Shown here: positions 7,322-16,044 of the stretch, one piece after another
Position numbering within the stretch: position 1 is the first letter of the stretch
Layout: the number at the start of each line of letters is the position of its first letter
Source: Winogradskyella jejuensis
Lineage (GTDB): Bacteria > Bacteroidota > Bacteroidia > Flavobacteriales > Flavobacteriaceae
DNA: 64,000 nt
Assembly: GCF_900129745.1 (NCBI RefSeq)
Contig: NZ_FQWS01000001.1
Location: 930,001 to 994,000 of the forward strand
Reading direction: 5' to 3'
The notes under the pieces: model-generated
The model's database searches: none
What the model was told of the DNA's origin: nothing
The model's input: only the letters and a program-made list of their open reading frames with translations
Translations under genes and position numbers: made by a program

Positions 7322-8662
7322 TTAATTAGTAATTGCTTTAAAGATATCGTTTCCGTTGGCAAATAGAACTAAGGCTATTAAAATAAAGAAACCTATAACC
7401 TGTGCGCGTTCTAAAAACTTCTCGCTTGGTGCTCGTCCAGAAATCATTTCGTATAGTAAAAACATGACATGACCACCATCTAAGGCTGGTATTGGTAATA
7501 GATTTAATATGGCTAGCATAATAGATAAAAATGCAGTAAGCTTCCAAAAAGAATACCAACTCCATACGTCTGGGAATACATCGTATATAGCTTTAAATCC
7601 TCCAAGACCTTTATAAGCACCAGTACTTGGGCTAAATATAGCTTTGAGTTGACTAAAGTAATTTGTAATGGTCTTTGTGAATTTTTTTCCTCCGGCACTA
7701 AAACTTTCTCCAAAAGTATATTCTCTCCTGAATACTTCATAATACCCTAACTTTTCAAAATCTGGATGTATTCTATATGGGTTAAACCCAAACTTACCAT
7801 CCTTATCTAAAGTTAGTTGTGTGTTAATTACATTTCCATCTCTAAGCAATTCTACCTCAACCTTTGTATTTTTTATTCCGTTGAGATTTTCGTCTAGTTC
7901 ATCGTAATAAACAAGTTCTTTACCGTTTATGGACTTAATAATATCTCCTTTTTTAATATCATTGGATTTGTTTGCAGAACTATCAGCAATATTTGCAACC
8001 ATAAAAGGCACACGATACTCAAATAAATCTTTGCTGCCGCTTGATGATAATTGACCTAAGAAATCTTCTGGTAAATCAAAAGTCTTGGTCTGCCCATCTC
8101 TTTCTATAGTTATGGATTGCGCTTCAATAAGATATTGTCCTATATCAGAATCGTTGATGATAGGGTTATCATTAATTTTTAAAACTTTATCGCCCGTTTT
8201 AAACCCCGCCTCTTTTAATACAGGATGCTCAATCCAATAACCATCTTTTAAACTTGCGACTTTTACATCAGCATCACCATAACCAAAAGAAATAAACACA
8301 TAAATAACATAAGCCAAAATAAAGTTCACCGTAACACCACCAAGCATTATGATTAAACGTTGCCAAGCTGGTTTAGAGCGAAACTCCCAAGGTTTTGGCG
8401 GCAGTGCCATCTGCTCCTTGTCCATACTCTCGTCAATCATCCCAGCAATCTTTACATAACCACCAAGAGGCAACCAACCAATACCGTAAACCGTTTCTCC
8501 TATTTTCTTCTTGAATAAAGAGAACTTTACATCAAAAAAGAGGTAGAATTTCTCCACCTTGGTTTTAAATAATTTGGCTGGTATAAAGTGCCCTAGCTCG
8601 TGTAATACGATAAGCAAGGATAAACTGAGTAAAAATTGAGATATTTTAATTACAAACTCCAT
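7322..8662 (-). CDS. rseP: RIP metalloprotease RseP (site-2 protease)
   Basis: The 446-residue membrane protease has the zinc motif HELGH (His21, Glu22, His25) in the first membrane segment and the second zinc ligand in ALDGGH (Asp395) near the C-terminus. Between them lie PDZ-type domains (for example GDKVLKINDNPI and KKGDIIKSINGKEL, about residues 155-290). These proteins cut membrane-embedded anti-sigma factors or signal-peptide remnants. The length matches the RseP family. It is divergent from the Sco gene; a CAAAAGTA sequence at 8689-8696 reads TACTTTTG on the minus strand and may be its -7 box. Confidence 0.95.
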   Translation of the reverse strand: MEFVIKISQFLLSLSLLIVLHELGHFIPAKLFKTKVEKFYLFFDVKFSLFKKKIGETVYGIGWLPLGGYVKIAGMIDESMDKEQMALPPKPWEFRSKPAWQRLIIMLGGVTVNFILAYVIYVFISFGYGDADVKVASLKDGYWIEHPVLKEAGFKTGDKVLKINDNPIINDSDIGQYLIEAQSITIERDGQTKTFDLPEDFLGQLSSSGSKDLFEYRVPFMVANIADSSANKSNDIKKGDIIKSINGKELVYYDELDENLNGIKNTKVEVELLRDGNVINTQLTLDKDGKFGFNPYRIHPDFEKLGYYEVFRREYTFGESFSAGGKKFTKTITNYFSQLKAIFSPSTGAYKGLGGFKAIYDVFPDVWSWYSFWKLTAFLSIMLAILNLLPIPALDGGHVMFLLYEMISGRAPSEKFLERAQVIGFFILIALVLFANGNDIFKAITN

Positions 8663-8821
8663 GTATTCTTTTTCAAAAATTCGATTGACAAAAGTAATGC
8701 TTTAAATAGATTTAGAAAATTATTGACTTTCTATTCAACAGTTTTTTAACAGCTTCTATACTAATGGTGCTTTTAAAAGTTAAATGCTGATAAAAATCAT
8801 GGATAAAATTTTGTCGAGATG

Positions 8822-8829
8822 TATCTTTG
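8822..8829 (+). promoter_or_regulatory. Bacteroidetes -7 promoter box for the Sco gene
   Basis: TATCTTTG matches the Bacteroidetes consensus TAnnTTTG and lies 25 bases before the ATG at 8854. I see no convincing -33 TTG at the right distance. Confidence 0.5.
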
Positions 8830-8853
8830 CAAAACTTAAAATAGGTCAACAAT

Positions 8854-9534
8854 ATGTCTCTAGCCACATTCTTTAAGGATTACAAAAAGTTTGGAGTTTT
8901 CTTCTCGGTTTTATGTATCGTAATTATTGGGATTATCTACAACATCCTTAACCAAAAAAAACCTTTACCCGTTTGGAATCCCGAAAGTGTTAACTTAGAA
9001 ATGGTAGACGAAAGTATTCGTCACGTTTCTAAATATCACACTATAGCGGACTTTAGTTTAACCAATCAAAACGGTAAAACTATTACCCAAGAAGATTACA
9101 AGGATAAAATCTACGTGGCTGATTTCTTTTTCACAACCTGCCAAACCATTTGTCCTATTATGACGGACCATATGTACCAAATACAAAAAGAAATAGTTAG
9201 TGATGACGAGGTTATGCTTCTTTCACATTCCGTAACACCAGTAAAAGACAGCGTTCCTGTTCTTAAAGCTTATGCCAAAAAGAAAGGTGTTATAGACCGT
9301 AAATGGAATCTGGTTACTGGCGATAAAAAACAAATTTATGAACTCGCTAGGAAAAGCTATTTAGCTGTAAAAACTGAAGGTAACGGTGATGTTTACGATA
9401 TGATACACACAGAGAATTTCTTACTTATCGATAAAAAACGTCAAATTCGCGGCTTCTATGATGGTACCAATCCTGAAGACATCAATAGGCTTCTTGATGA
9501 TATTAAAACCCTTAAATCTTTCGGTGGTTCTTAA
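8854..9534 (+). CDS. Sco1/SenC/PrrC family copper chaperone
   Basis: The 226-residue protein is anchored by an N-terminal membrane segment (about residues 13-31) and has a thioredoxin-like domain outside. The copper-binding set is complete: CQTIC (Cys96, Cys100) and a His in MIHTEN (His185). Sco proteins deliver copper to the CuA site of cytochrome oxidase or act as thiol reductases. It precedes feoA by 80 bases but has its own promoter box; a shared function with iron uptake is not implied. Confidence 0.93.
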   Translation: MSLATFFKDYKKFGVFFSVLCIVIIGIIYNILNQKKPLPVWNPESVNLEMVDESIRHVSKYHTIADFSLTNQNGKTITQEDYKDKIYVADFFFTTCQTICPIMTDHMYQIQKEIVSDDEVMLLSHSVTPVKDSVPVLKAYAKKKGVIDRKWNLVTGDKKQIYELARKSYLAVKTEGNGDVYDMIHTENFLLIDKKRQIRGFYDGTNPEDINRLLDDIKTLKSFGGS

Positions 9535-9574
9535 AAATGTGTGAAGCTGACATCTTACACTAAATATTTTCACT

Positions 9575-9582
9575 TATTTTTG
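9575..9582 (+). promoter_or_regulatory. -7 promoter box for feoAB
   Basis: TATTTTTG fits TAnnTTTG and lies 33 bases before the feoA start at 9615. An AT-rich stretch around 9593-9609 could hold an iron-regulator site, but it is not a clear palindrome. Confidence 0.4.
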
Positions 9583-9614
9583 CTTCTTTAAAATTAATCT
9601 AAATAAGAAAAAGC

Positions 9615-9845
9615 TTGACTTTAGCTGAATTAAAACGTGGACAACAGGGTATTATTAAGGACGTTTCTTCCAAAAGCATTCCTTTAAAACTACTAGAAAT
9701 GGGATGTTTACCTGGTAACGCAGTAGAGTTAGTACAAGTTGCACCTTTTTCAGACCCTATGTATCTTAATATTAATGGTACACATTTGGCGATTAGAAAA
9801 GAAACTGCTACACACATCCTAATTGAAACTGCAACTAATGAGTAA
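9615..9845 (+). CDS. feoA: Ferrous iron transport protein A (SH3-like FeoA domain)
   Basis: The 76-residue protein is a single FeoA domain: TLAELKRGQQGIIKDV, the central LLEMGCLPGNAVELVQ and the closing YLNINGTHLAIRKETA. FeoA helps the FeoB channel move Fe2+ into the cytoplasm. The start is a TTG at 9615; no ATG is available without losing the first strand. Its stop overlaps the feoB start. Confidence 0.92.
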   Translation: MTLAELKRGQQGIIKDVSSKSIPLKLLEMGCLPGNAVELVQVAPFSDPMYLNINGTHLAIRKETATHILIETATNE

Positions 9846-11937
9846 ACAAATAAATGTAGCTTTAATAGGAAACCCAAATACTGGGAAAACATCCGTCTTC
9901 AATGCACTCACAGGACTCAACCAAAAAGTGGGTAACTATCCTGGAATCACTGTTGAAAAGAAAGAAGGCGTTTGCAAACTTCCAAGAGGTCTTAAAGCAC
10001 ACATCATAGATTTACCTGGGACGTATAGTCTTAATGCATCTTCTCTAGACGAAAGTGTCGTTATTGAGTTATTACTAAACAAAAATGACAAAGACTATCC
10101 GGACGTTGCCGTAGTGATTACCGATGTTGAGAATCTAAAACGAAACCTTTTAGTTTACACTCAGATTAAGGATTTAGAGATTCCAACAATATTGGTTATC
10201 AATATGTCTGACCGAATGGCTTATAAAGGCATTTCTTTAGATGTCCTACATCTTGAAAAGCAATTAAAAACTAAAATTGCCCTCGTAAGTACTCGAAAAA
10301 ATAAAGGTATTGATGATTTAAAAGACCTAATTTCAAATTACAAAACACTATCAGCTGAGCCTTGCCTAGCAACCCAAGATATTGATACGGCATATTTTGA
10401 AGGTCTTAAAAAAGCATTCCCTAATCAATCTTTGTATAAACTGTGGTTGGTGATAACGCAAGATGTCAACTTTGGAAAGGTAGATAGAAAAACAATCGCA
10501 GATACCTCAGCATTTAAAACCAAATCAGAAACCGACCTTAAAAGGCTTCAGCAAAAAGAAACCATCAAACGTTACCAGTTTATAAATAACGTGCTGAAAA
10601 AAGGGCAAACTATAGACCTTAACTCTGCTAAAGATTTACGAATTAAATTAGATAGAATTCTCACCCATAAAGTCTGGGGTTATCTCATTTTCTTTCTTAT
10701 TCTACTAACTATATTTCAAGCTATATACGATTGGGCTGAAGTACCAATGGATTTTATAGATAGTGCTTTTGCAAGCCTAAGTGAATGGACAAAAAACACA
10801 CTTCCTGCTGGCGCATTTACAAATCTTTTAGCAGAAGGTGTGATTTCTGGGTTGGGTGGAATCGTTATTTTTATTCCTCAGATTGCTTTTCTGTTTTTAT
10901 TCATTTCCGTTTTAGAAGAAAGTGGCTATATGAGCCGCGTTGTGTTTTTAATGGATCGCATTATGCGTCGTTTTGGACTTAGCGGAAAGAGTGTTGTGCC
11001 TCTAATATCTGGTACAGCATGTGCTATCCCAGCTATAATGGCCACACGTAATATCGAAAATTGGAAAGAACGCTTAATTACCATTTTAGTTACACCATTT
11101 ACAACATGTTCAGCACGTCTACCGGTATATTTGATTATTATTTCCTTAGTAATTCCTCAAGGAAGATTCTTAGGTTTAAGCTATCAAGCCTTGACCTTAA
11201 TGCTATTGTATTTAATAGGTTTTGGAGCAGCTGTTGGCTCAGCATACTTACTGAATAAATTCATGAAGATTAAGTCAAAATCGTTCTTCGTGGTAGAAAT
11301 GCCAAACTACAAGCTACCCCTATTTAAAAACGTGGCTTTAACTGTTTTAGAGAAAACAAAGTCTTTTGTTTTTGGTGCAGGTAAAATTATCCTTGCTATT
11401 TCAATTGTTTTGTGGTTTTTAGCCTCGTATGGTCCTGGTAAAGAATTTAATAATGCTAAAGAAATTGTAACGGAACAATACGCTTCTCAAAATCTTTCTC
11501 AAGAGGAATTAGACCAAAAAGTAGCATCTCACAAATTAGAACATTCCTTTATTGGTATAACAGGTAGAGCCATCGAACCAGCCATTCGTCCATTAGGTTA
11601 CGATTGGAAAATTGGTATTGCTATCGTAAGTTCTTTTGCTGCGCGTGAAGTGTTCGTAGGAACTTTAGCTACAATATACAGCGTTGGAAGCGATGAAGAA
11701 GTCACTATAAAAAACCGAATGGCGGCAGAAGTTAACCCAATTTTAGGTGGGCCTTTGTTTAATTTAGCTTCGGGTATTTCACTCCTATTGTTTTATGCCT
11801 TCGCCATGCAATGTATGAGTACGCTCGCCATTGTAAAACGAGAAACAAATACTTGGAAATGGCCAATGTTTCAATTAGTAACCATGACTGTTTTTGCATA
11901 TATTGTAGCATTAATAGCGTATCAGGTTTTAAAGTAA
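9838..11937 (+). CDS. feoB: Ferrous iron transporter FeoB
   Basis: The 699-residue protein has an N-terminal G domain (GNPNTGKTS as P-loop at about residues 11-19, DLPGTYSL as G3, NMSD as G4) and a membrane domain with the Gate motifs, including FIPQIAFLFLFISVLEESGYMSR and SGTACAIPAIMATR with the conserved Cys. FeoB imports Fe2+ driven by nucleotide hydrolysis. I place the start at the ATG at 9838, whose ATGAGTAA overlaps the feoA stop; an upstream TTG at 9823 would only add five residues. Confidence 0.96.
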   Translation: MSKQINVALIGNPNTGKTSVFNALTGLNQKVGNYPGITVEKKEGVCKLPRGLKAHIIDLPGTYSLNASSLDESVVIELLLNKNDKDYPDVAVVITDVENLKRNLLVYTQIKDLEIPTILVINMSDRMAYKGISLDVLHLEKQLKTKIALVSTRKNKGIDDLKDLISNYKTLSAEPCLATQDIDTAYFEGLKKAFPNQSLYKLWLVITQDVNFGKVDRKTIADTSAFKTKSETDLKRLQQKETIKRYQFINNVLKKGQTIDLNSAKDLRIKLDRILTHKVWGYLIFFLILLTIFQAIYDWAEVPMDFIDSAFASLSEWTKNTLPAGAFTNLLAEGVISGLGGIVIFIPQIAFLFLFISVLEESGYMSRVVFLMDRIMRRFGLSGKSVVPLISGTACAIPAIMATRNIENWKERLITILVTPFTTCSARLPVYLIIISLVIPQGRFLGLSYQALTLMLLYLIGFGAAVGSAYLLNKFMKIKSKSFFVVEMPNYKLPLFKNVALTVLEKTKSFVFGAGKIILAISIVLWFLASYGPGKEFNNAKEIVTEQYASQNLSQEELDQKVASHKLEHSFIGITGRAIEPAIRPLGYDWKIGIAIVSSFAAREVFVGTLATIYSVGSDEEVTIKNRMAAEVNPILGGPLFNLASGISLLLFYAFAMQCMSTLAIVKRETNTWKWPMFQLVTMTVFAYIVALIAYQVLK

Positions 11938-11967
11938 GGAAATAGAAAAATCTACAACTAAAATAAT

Positions 11968-12105
11968 ATGAACGACATTCTGCAAAACATATTAGTTTTT
12001 ATCACCTTAGGATTAGCATTGACGTTCTTAATACGGAAATTTATATTGAAACCAAAGAAGAAAGCAGTCAAAGCTTGTGGAAATAATGACTGTGGGTGTC
12101 ATTAA
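11968..12105 (+). CDS. FeoB-associated Cys-rich membrane protein (45 aa)
   Basis: This short gene follows feoB by 30 bases. The product has one membrane helix (about residues 7-24), a basic stretch (KPKKK) and a C-terminal tail with Cys37, Cys42 and Cys44, ending CGCH. This is the layout of the small Cys-rich proteins found next to feoB, sometimes compared with FeoC, which may sense or hand over iron. The function is inferred from context. It ends one base before the convergent gene at 12107. Confidence 0.8.
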   Translation: MNDILQNILVFITLGLALTFLIRKFILKPKKKAVKACGNNDCGCH

Positions 12106-12106
12106 A

Positions 12107-12535
12107 TTATTGTACTAACTCTTCAAGCAAAAGTTTTAACTTATAATCTTCTTTTGGAACTTGATTATCTGCACTTGGATACGGAAAAAGTTCTACACCT
12201 GTTACTTTAATCTTTTCAGAATCAAATAAATTTCCTTTTTTATTTGGCATAAAAACAGTCGGCGTAAAGACTATATTTTTTGTTGAAAGTTTTTTATTTT
12301 CTTTATAAACTTCGACAACAACCTTTGCTTCTCCTGCCACAACACACATTACTGCTTTTGGGCAACGCGAATCAGACAACACATCAATAAACCGGATTTT
12401 GTAATCATCAAATTCAAAACTATTTCCGATGGAGAGGCTGTATACTTCTGTTAAAATCTGTGGTTCAGTTTTAGCTTCTTGTCCAAATAAGAGGAAAAAA
12501 CAAAAACTGAATCCTAGTGTAAAAATTTGCTTCAT
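12107..12535 (-). CDS. Exported conserved protein of unknown function
   Basis: The 142-residue protein has a signal peptide (cleavage near LLFGQ). Its conserved part is the segment FIDVLSDSRCPKAVMCVVAGEA, with two Cys that could form a disulfide; I recognise this RCP-x4-C-x2-AGEA pattern from other small Bacteroidetes proteins, but no function is known to me. It runs convergently to the feo operon with one base between the ends, so the two transcripts may overlap. Confidence 0.7.
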   Translation of the reverse strand: MKQIFTLGFSFCFFLLFGQEAKTEPQILTEVYSLSIGNSFEFDDYKIRFIDVLSDSRCPKAVMCVVAGEAKVVVEVYKENKKLSTKNIVFTPTVFMPNKKGNLFDSEKIKVTGVELFPYPSADNQVPKEDYKLKLLLEELVQ

Positions 12536-12604
12536 ACGTTAAAGACTGTTATTAAATAAAAGTGTGACAAAATATGGAAAATCATTTCTAATTAATTTTT
12601 TAGT

Positions 12605-12636
12605 TATATTTGAAAAATATTTAAGTATACTTAAAT
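12605..12636 (+). promoter_or_regulatory. Promoter and MntR/DtxR-type operator of the metal-uptake operon
   Basis: The -7 box TATATTTG (12605-12612) is followed at once by ATTTAAGTATACTTAAAT (12619-12636), a perfect 18-bp palindrome at the expected transcription start, 20 bases before the regulator gene. Position and symmetry fit autorepression by a dimeric DtxR-family protein. Confidence 0.6.
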
Positions 12637-12656
12637 TTAAATTAAAGCTATAAAAA

Positions 12657-13316
12657 ATGTCTGTTGCTATAGAGAATTTTGTAAAAGCCATTTACAACAA
12701 CGAGAATCAAGATATTACTAATACAAAACCTGGGAATATCGCTTCTAAATTAGGTATATCTAACGCTGCTGCAACTGACATGGCAAAAAAGCTAGACGCT
12801 AAAGGATTACTCAATTACGAAAAATATAAGGCACTTAGACTAACAGAAGTTGGCGAAAAAATGGCACTCAATGTCATTCGTAAACATCGTCTTTGGGAAG
12901 CCTTTTTGCATAAAACTTTTGATATGTCTTTGCATGAAATTCATCGCGAAGCAGAGCTTTTAGAACATGAAACATCGGACTTTTTAGCCGAAAAAATTAG
13001 TGAATACTTAGGTCATCCAAAATTTGACCCACATGGTGATCCAATTCCAAATGCTAAAGGAGAAATCACCAATAACGACGCTTCAATTCCGCTTTCTCTA
13101 GCAAAAGAAAATACAGAATATAAAGTTTCTAGATTAATAAGTACAGACAAAGAATTCTTTGAATTTTGCGCACTTAACGGAATTAAATACGGTAATACGC
13201 TTACTGTAAAGAAGCAGTTTCAAAGCTCTAAAATGACACAAATCAAAATTTATACAAACACCATTGTCCTAAATAAGGATTTTACTCAAATCATATACGT
13301 AAATGAAACTAACTAA
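12657..13316 (+). CDS. DtxR/MntR family metal-dependent transcriptional regulator
   Basis: The 219-residue protein has an N-terminal winged helix (IASKLGISNAAATDMAKKLDAKG, then LRLTEVGEKMA), the metal-binding dimerisation helices (RKHRLWEAFLHKTFDM, HREAELLEHETSD, and GHPKFDPHGDPIP with conserved His and Asp) and a C-terminal FeoA/SH3-like domain (about residues 150-217). Such regulators bind DNA when loaded with Mn2+ or Fe2+ and repress metal uptake. It heads the operon of an outer-membrane protein and an ABC metal importer, so manganese or iron is the likely signal. Its end overlaps the next start by 14 bases. Confidence 0.92.
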   Translation: MSVAIENFVKAIYNNENQDITNTKPGNIASKLGISNAAATDMAKKLDAKGLLNYEKYKALRLTEVGEKMALNVIRKHRLWEAFLHKTFDMSLHEIHREAELLEHETSDFLAEKISEYLGHPKFDPHGDPIPNAKGEITNNDASIPLSLAKENTEYKVSRLISTDKEFFEFCALNGIKYGNTLTVKKQFQSSKMTQIKIYTNTIVLNKDFTQIIYVNETN

Positions 13317-14106
13317 ACACATTGTACAAGGACTTATAGTCCTATTCACCATTCAATCTTTTTCCCAAGAACAAGAAGACAGACTCAGTAATCCTTTAGT
13401 TACTGACAGACCAGATGCGACTGAAGCGTCTTCTACTGTTGGCAAAGGCGTACTACAATTTGAAACTGGTGGACTTTACGAATCTTTTGAAGCAAACAAT
13501 ATTAAAAATGAAACATACACTTACAACACGATGCTTATCCGTTACGGACTTTTAGATAATCTTGAGCTTCGAGTTGGCTGGGATTTTGTTGAAGGTATTA
13601 CCTCCGTAAATGGCAATAAATTAGATAATGTTACAAGTGGGCTTTCTCCATTATTATTAGGTCTTAAATTAGATATCGCTGAAGAAAATGGCGCTATGCC
13701 CGAAATTGCTCTGATCGGACATGTATTTCCTGTTTTTAGTGCTGGCGCAGACTACAGACCCGAAACCACAGGCGTTGATTTTAGATTATCCTTATCACAT
13801 ACGTTAAACGAAAAATCGAGTCTTGGCTATAACATCGGTGCTCAATGGGGTGACGATTCGCCAGAAGCTTCCGCCATCTACACTTTAGCTTACGGCTATA
13901 GTTTATCAGATAAATGGGGAATGTATGCCGAAGTTTACGGCGACTTCCCCGAAGATAGCAAGGCAAACCATTATTGGGATGCTGGTTTTACCTATTTAGC
14001 AAACAATGATTTACAGTTTGATGTGTATGTTGGCACAAGTATTACAGAGGGTCAGGATATATTATTAGGATTAGGATTAAGTTACCGCATAAAACCAAAG
14101 CAATAA
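13303..14106 (+). CDS. Outer-membrane transporter-like protein (phenol MetA_deg family)
   Basis: The 267-residue protein has a signal peptide (cleavage near QSFSQ) and a beta-barrel pattern beginning PLVTDRPDATEASSTVGKGVLQFE and ending LLGLGLSYRI. This opening is characteristic of the MetA-pathway 'transporter' barrels. Here it sits between the metal regulator and the metal-binding lipoprotein, so it may be the outer-membrane channel of the same uptake system (inference). It overlaps the regulator gene and is three bases before the next gene. Confidence 0.75.
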   Translation: MKLTKHIVQGLIVLFTIQSFSQEQEDRLSNPLVTDRPDATEASSTVGKGVLQFETGGLYESFEANNIKNETYTYNTMLIRYGLLDNLELRVGWDFVEGITSVNGNKLDNVTSGLSPLLLGLKLDIAEENGAMPEIALIGHVFPVFSAGADYRPETTGVDFRLSLSHTLNEKSSLGYNIGAQWGDDSPEASAIYTLAYGYSLSDKWGMYAEVYGDFPEDSKANHYWDAGFTYLANNDLQFDVYVGTSITEGQDILLGLGLSYRIKPKQ

Positions 14107-14109
14107 ACA

Positions 14110-15018
14110 ATGAAAAAATTAATATATATTTTAGCTATAGCTCTCGTTTTTGGATGCAAAAACGATACCCAAACCAATGGGAAATTAAAAGTTGTGACAA
14201 CAACTACAATGATTACCGATTTGGTAAAAAATATTGGTGGCGATTTTATAGAAGTTGAAGGATTAATGGGAAGCGGTGTTGACCCGCATTTATATAAAGC
14301 CAGTGAAGGTGATGTTACTAAATTAGTTAATGCAAATATCATTTTTTACAACGGTTTACATCTCGAAGGAAAGCTTGTTGAAGTGTTCGAAAAGATGGAG
14401 CGCAGCAATAAAACTCAAGTTGCCTTAGGCGAAAATCTAGACAAATCTCAATTAATTGGTTCCGATTATTTTGCCTCTAATTACGATCCACATGTTTGGT
14501 TTAATATTGAATTTTTTAAGCAATTTGCAAAACAAGTCACTAAAACATTGTCTGAAAAAGACCCGAAAAACGCAGTGAATTATATTGAAAACGAAAAGAA
14601 CTATTTAGCCAAATTATCGGCTTTAGAGTCTGAAGTTTCATCGGTAATTAATGCACTTCCAAAAGAAAAACGCATCTTGGTAACAGCACATGATGCCTTC
14701 AATTATTTTGGGAAAAATTATGATTTTGAAGTGGTTGGCTTACAGGGTTTATCCACAGCAACAGAAGCTGGTGTAAAAGATGTAAGAAAGTTAGCAGAAT
14801 TCATAATAGAAAATAAAATCAAAGCTATTTTTATTGAAAGTTCTGTGCCAAAACGAACGATTGAAGCTTTAGTGGCAGCTGTAAAAGCAAAAGACCACGA
14901 CGTTGAAATTGGAGGTACACTTTACAGCGATGCTTTAGGAAATGCTGGAACTTTAGAAGGCACTTACATTGGCATGTTTAAATACAACGTGAATACAATT
15001 GTTAATGCATTGAAGTAG
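14110..15018 (+). CDS. Metal ABC transporter substrate-binding lipoprotein (ZnuA/TroA family)
   Basis: The 302-residue lipoprotein (signal ending VFGC) has the cluster A-I metal-binding fold: KLKVVTTTTMITDLVKNIGGD at the start, the metal ligands in DPHLYKAS, NYDPHVWF, TAHDAFNYFG and the acidic ligand region around GGTLYSDALG. It would capture Mn2+, Zn2+ or Fe2+ in the periplasm and pass it to the permeases at 16044-18324. There is no His-rich loop as in typical zinc-specific ZnuA, which, with the DtxR-type regulator, favours manganese or iron. A 7-bp tandem repeat begins at the last base of its stop codon. Confidence 0.92.
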   Translation: MKKLIYILAIALVFGCKNDTQTNGKLKVVTTTTMITDLVKNIGGDFIEVEGLMGSGVDPHLYKASEGDVTKLVNANIIFYNGLHLEGKLVEVFEKMERSNKTQVALGENLDKSQLIGSDYFASNYDPHVWFNIEFFKQFAKQVTKTLSEKDPKNAVNYIENEKNYLAKLSALESEVSSVINALPKEKRILVTAHDAFNYFGKNYDFEVVGLQGLSTATEAGVKDVRKLAEFIIENKIKAIFIESSVPKRTIEALVAAVKAKDHDVEIGGTLYSDALGNAGTLEGTYIGMFKYNVNTIVNALK

Positions 15019-15075
15019 CAGGAAGCAGGAAGCAGGAAGCAGGAAGCAGGAAGCAGGAAGCAGGAAGCAGGAAGC
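15018..15075. repeat. 7-bp tandem repeat (GCAGGAA, about 8.3 copies)
   Basis: The unit GCAGGAA is repeated without a mismatch over 58 bases, directly after the stop codon of the substrate-binding protein gene. A perfect array of this kind is expected to vary in copy number between strains by slippage. Confidence 0.95.
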
Positions 15076-15129
15076 TAAATTGTGAAAAACATTGAATAAA
15101 ACAACAAATAAGTAAAAATTAATGTACTA

Positions 15130-15293
15130 AATTTCGACATAGTCGAAAAACATCAAAATGCAGAAATAAAGAGCGAAAGAACGAAGGTGCGAGGCAAAGC
15201 CTCAGGCACGCAGTTCTGAAAGCGAATGGTGCTTTAGCAATTTCCTCATTTTGATTGTGATTTTTTGGTTCGTTTTGTATCAAGACAAAATGA
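15130..15293. repeat. Hairpin-containing non-coding element inside the metal-transporter operon
   Basis: The 290-bp gap 15019-15309 holds, after the tandem repeat, no coding sequence but two hairpins: GAGGC-aaa-GCCTC (15191-15203, extended by GTGC/GGCAC) and TTCGTTTTGT/ACAAAATGAA (15270-15293). The base composition is richer in GC than the flanks. I remember similar sequence from other flavobacterial genomes as a dispersed intergenic repeat, but this cannot be checked here. Confidence 0.45.
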
Positions 15294-15309
15294 ACAAATT
15301 AAAATAAAT

Positions 15310-16044
15310 ATGAAGAAGATAGCCGTAAAAATAGATGACCTTACTGTAGCTTATAACTACAAACCTGTATTATGGGATATCGATTTAGAAATCCCTGAAG
15401 GCGTACTTATGGCTATAGTTGGTCCTAATGGCGCAGGAAAATCTACACTTATTAAATCTATTTTAGGTATACTAAAACCCATTGCAGGTAGTGTTAGTAT
15501 CTACGATAAACCATACGAAAAACAACGTCAACTTGTAGCCTATGTACCTCAAAAAGGAAGTGTAGATTGGGATTTCCCAACAACAGCATTGGATGTTGTG
15601 ATGATGGGAACATACGGAAGTTTAGGCTGGATAAAACGACCAGGACAAAAACAGAAAAAAGCGGCACTTGAAGCTTTAGAAAAAGTAGGTATGTTACCTT
15701 TTAAAGGCCGACAAATCAGTCAGCTTTCAGGTGGACAACAACAACGTATATTTTTAGCACGTGCTTTAGTTCAAAATGCATCGATTTATTTTATGGATGA
15801 GCCGTTTCAAGGTGTTGATGCCACAACGGAAATAGCCATAATAAACATTCTAAAAGAATTACGAAAAGCAGGAAAAACAGTAATTGTCGTTCATCACGAT
15901 TTACAAACCGTACCCGAATATTTCGATTGGGTAACGTTTTTAAACGTAAAGAAAATCGCCACTGGACCAGTTAAGGATATTTTTAATGATGATAATTTAA
16001 CCAAAACCTACGGTATTAATTATAAAGTGAGTATCCAAGAATAA
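15310..16044 (+). CDS. Metal ABC transporter ATP-binding protein
   Basis: From the ATG at 15310 the product is a 244-residue ABC ATPase with Walker [10 protein letters not shown], the signature LSGGQQQR, Walker B SIYFMDEP and the switch His in VIVVHHDL. The motif set and partner genes match MntB/ZnuC-type importers. An in-frame upstream start at 15265 would add 15 residues encoded by the intergenic hairpin and is unlikely. Its stop shares one base with the start of the first permease gene (TAATG). Confidence 0.94.
   Translation: MKKIAVKIDDLTVAYNYKPVLWDIDLEIPEGVLMAIVGPNGAGKSTLIKSILGILKPIAGSVSIYDKPYEKQRQLVAYVPQKGSVDWDFPTTALDVVMMGTYGSLGWIKRPGQKQKKAALEALEKVGMLPFKGRQISQLSGGQQQRIFLARALVQNASIYFMDEPFQGVDATTEIAIINILKELRKAGKTVIVVHHDLQTVPEYFDWVTFLNVKKIATGPVKDIFNDDNLTKTYGINYKVSIQE

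Noticed and set aside
9593..9609. Iron-regulator box before feoA
   Set aside because: The AT-rich sequence has no clear palindrome or match to the box before the DtxR gene.
15018..15075. CRISPR array
   Set aside because: The unit is 7 bp, with no spacers; this is a simple tandem repeat, and no cas genes are in the window.
15265..15309. Upstream start at 15265 for the metal ABC ATPase
   Set aside because: The extra residues are encoded by the intergenic hairpin and no ABC ATPase begins in that way.
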